64,000 bases of DNA from Roseovarius albus (lineage in GTDB: Bacteria > Pseudomonadota > Alphaproteobacteria > Rhodobacterales > Rhodobacteraceae), in the NCBI RefSeq assembly GCF_900172335.1, contig NZ_FWFX01000007.1, positions 124,001 through 188,000 of the forward strand, read 5' to 3'. Every line of letters starts with the position of its first letter. The stretch's first letter is position 1. Shown here piece after piece: positions 63,173 through 64,000 of the stretch. A program made the position numbers and the translations under genes. The notes under the pieces are model-generated. The model saw only the letters and a list, made by a program, of their open reading frames with translations. It did not search any database and was not told where the DNA came from.

Positions 63173-64000
63173 TTATTCTGCAGGGGTGGATTGTGCGGAT
63201 TCATCCGACGGTGGCGTTTTGGACTTCTTGCGCTTGACGAAATCCATAAAACGCTTGCCGCCTTCGACCAACCCGCCGGGCAGGAAGATGACCACAGCCA
63301 TAAAGATGATGCCAAGCGTCAGATGCCAACCTTTGCCGATGAACGGATAGACGATGGTGACGAGGAAATCCTCGATTCCATCAGGCAGGAAGGCAAACCA
63401 TTGGTGCAGGATGTCCTTGTTGATCTTCGACAGGATGTTTTCCATATACTTGATTAGGCCCGCACCCAAAACTGGGCCAATCAATGTGCTTGCGCCACCG
63501 AGGATAGTCATCAAAACTACTTCGCCTGATGCGGTCCAAAACATTCGCTCTGGTCCCACCTGGGTATCCATCGCTACCAGCAGGCCACCGGCGAGACCGG
63601 CATACATGCCTGAGATGACGAAAGCTGCCAGTGTATACGGACGGGCGTTCAGACCGGTATAGTTCATCCGCGTCTGGTTGGATTTCACTGCCCGCAGCAT
63701 GGTCCCAAACGGAGAGCGGAAAATGCGGATGGACAGGTAGAAGGCCAATATCATTACAATCGCAGCGATGTAGTAGCCTGTGTTGAATGTGAAGGCCCAG
63801 TTGCCAACCTCCAACTCATAACTGCTTCGCATGTCCAAACCAAAGAGGTTTGCGCGACCAATCTCACCCTCCTCAAGATTGGAGAAGATCGGCCGGTCAG
63901 TTGGTTTGATCTGTAGACCGGTTTCACCGCCGGTGATCGGAGTCAAAACCGAATAGGCCAAGGCGTATGACATCTGCGCAAAGGCCAGGGTCAGGATTGA
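63173..64000 (-). CDS. livM: Branched-chain amino acid ABC transporter permease LivM (5' end cut)
   Basis: This permease continues past the right edge of the window; the frame is open to base 64000 and adds the codons for SILTLAFAQ before MSYAL. The visible 276 residues hold about five hydrophobic segments and the loop [17 protein letters not shown], the EAA-like coupling region of LivM permeases, with a charged C-terminus ([13 protein letters not shown]). It is followed by livG 13 bp downstream. The substrate could be branched-chain amino acids, urea or another polar solute. Confidence 0.85.
   Translation of the reverse strand, partial: SILTLAFAQMSYALAYSVLTPITGGETGLQIKPTDRPIFSNLEEGEIGRANLFGLDMRSSYELEVGNWAFTFNTGYYIAAIVMILAFYLSIRIFRSPFGTMLRAVKSNQTRMNYTGLNARPYTLAAFVISGMYAGLAGGLLVAMDTQVGPERMFWTASGEVVLMTILGGASTLIGPVLGAGLIKYMENILSKINKDILHQWFAFLPDGIEDFLVTIVYPFIGKGWHLTLGIIFMAVVIFLPGGLVEGGKRFMDFVKRKKSKTPPSDESAQSTPAE

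Overview
The window looks like a chromosomal segment of a marine alphaproteobacterium of the Rhodobacterales (Roseobacter group). The signs are a SAM/SAH-type metK leader (an RNA class known from Rhodobacterales), an Irr-type Fur regulator next to fabA-fabB-fabI, the pccB...pccA...methylmalonyl-CoA mutase cluster with small roseobacter-type lipoproteins, a Hint-domain surface protein, and a short alphaproteobacterial ProS. Most of it is core genome. I saw no prophage, CRISPR array, tRNA gene or rRNA operon.

Left third (1-26.6 kb). A Hint-domain protein cut by the left edge is followed by a minus-strand run of alcohol dehydrogenase, two alpha/beta hydrolases, an EEP-family phosphoesterase/nuclease, a PLP-dependent dehydratase and a type II haloacid dehalogenase. 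An FKBP-type isomerase, a quinone oxidoreductase and a phosphoesterase fused by overlap to irr come next. Fatty acid synthesis (fabA, fabB, fabI) and then RNA and envelope housekeeping follow: miaB, an OMP, phoH-ybeY-corC-lnt, and metK with its riboswitch. Between metK and trmB lie a lipoprotein with a long (Gly-Gly-Ser)n tail and a BASS-family transporter.

Middle (26.6-44 kb). The RNase P RNA gene rnpB (minus strand) carries an integrated 1.36-kb, AT-richer segment at its 3' end. The segment is bounded by a perfect 27-bp direct repeat of the rnpB terminus and holds one HNH nuclease gene. Beyond it are a nitrilase-family hydrolase with a divergent Lrp regulator, an AmpD-like amidase, a calcium-motif lipoprotein, gatC-gatA, a UPF0173 hydrolase and an MFS pump. 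The propionyl-CoA assimilation cluster pccB-(small genes)-pccA-mutase then converts propionyl-CoA to succinyl-CoA. Repeats that could be operator sites lie in front of pccB.

Right third (44-64 kb). A non-coding gap is followed by a VOC protein, an acetyltransferase, a TerB/DnaJ protein, a second EEP protein, the polyphosphate genes ppx and ppk, the replication regulator hda with an AI-2E family permease, and proS. A preQ1-I riboswitch heads queC-queD-queE-queF. Two EamA transporters, acetyl-CoA synthetase with a strong terminator, and the cytoplasmic end of a branched-chain amino acid type ABC transporter (livF, livG, livM, cut by the right edge) complete the window.

The least ordinary items are the rnpB-integrated HNH element, the (GGS)n lipoprotein, the alpha/beta hydrolase that has lost its nucleophilic serine, the two translation-level riboswitches, and the paired repeats upstream of pccB.
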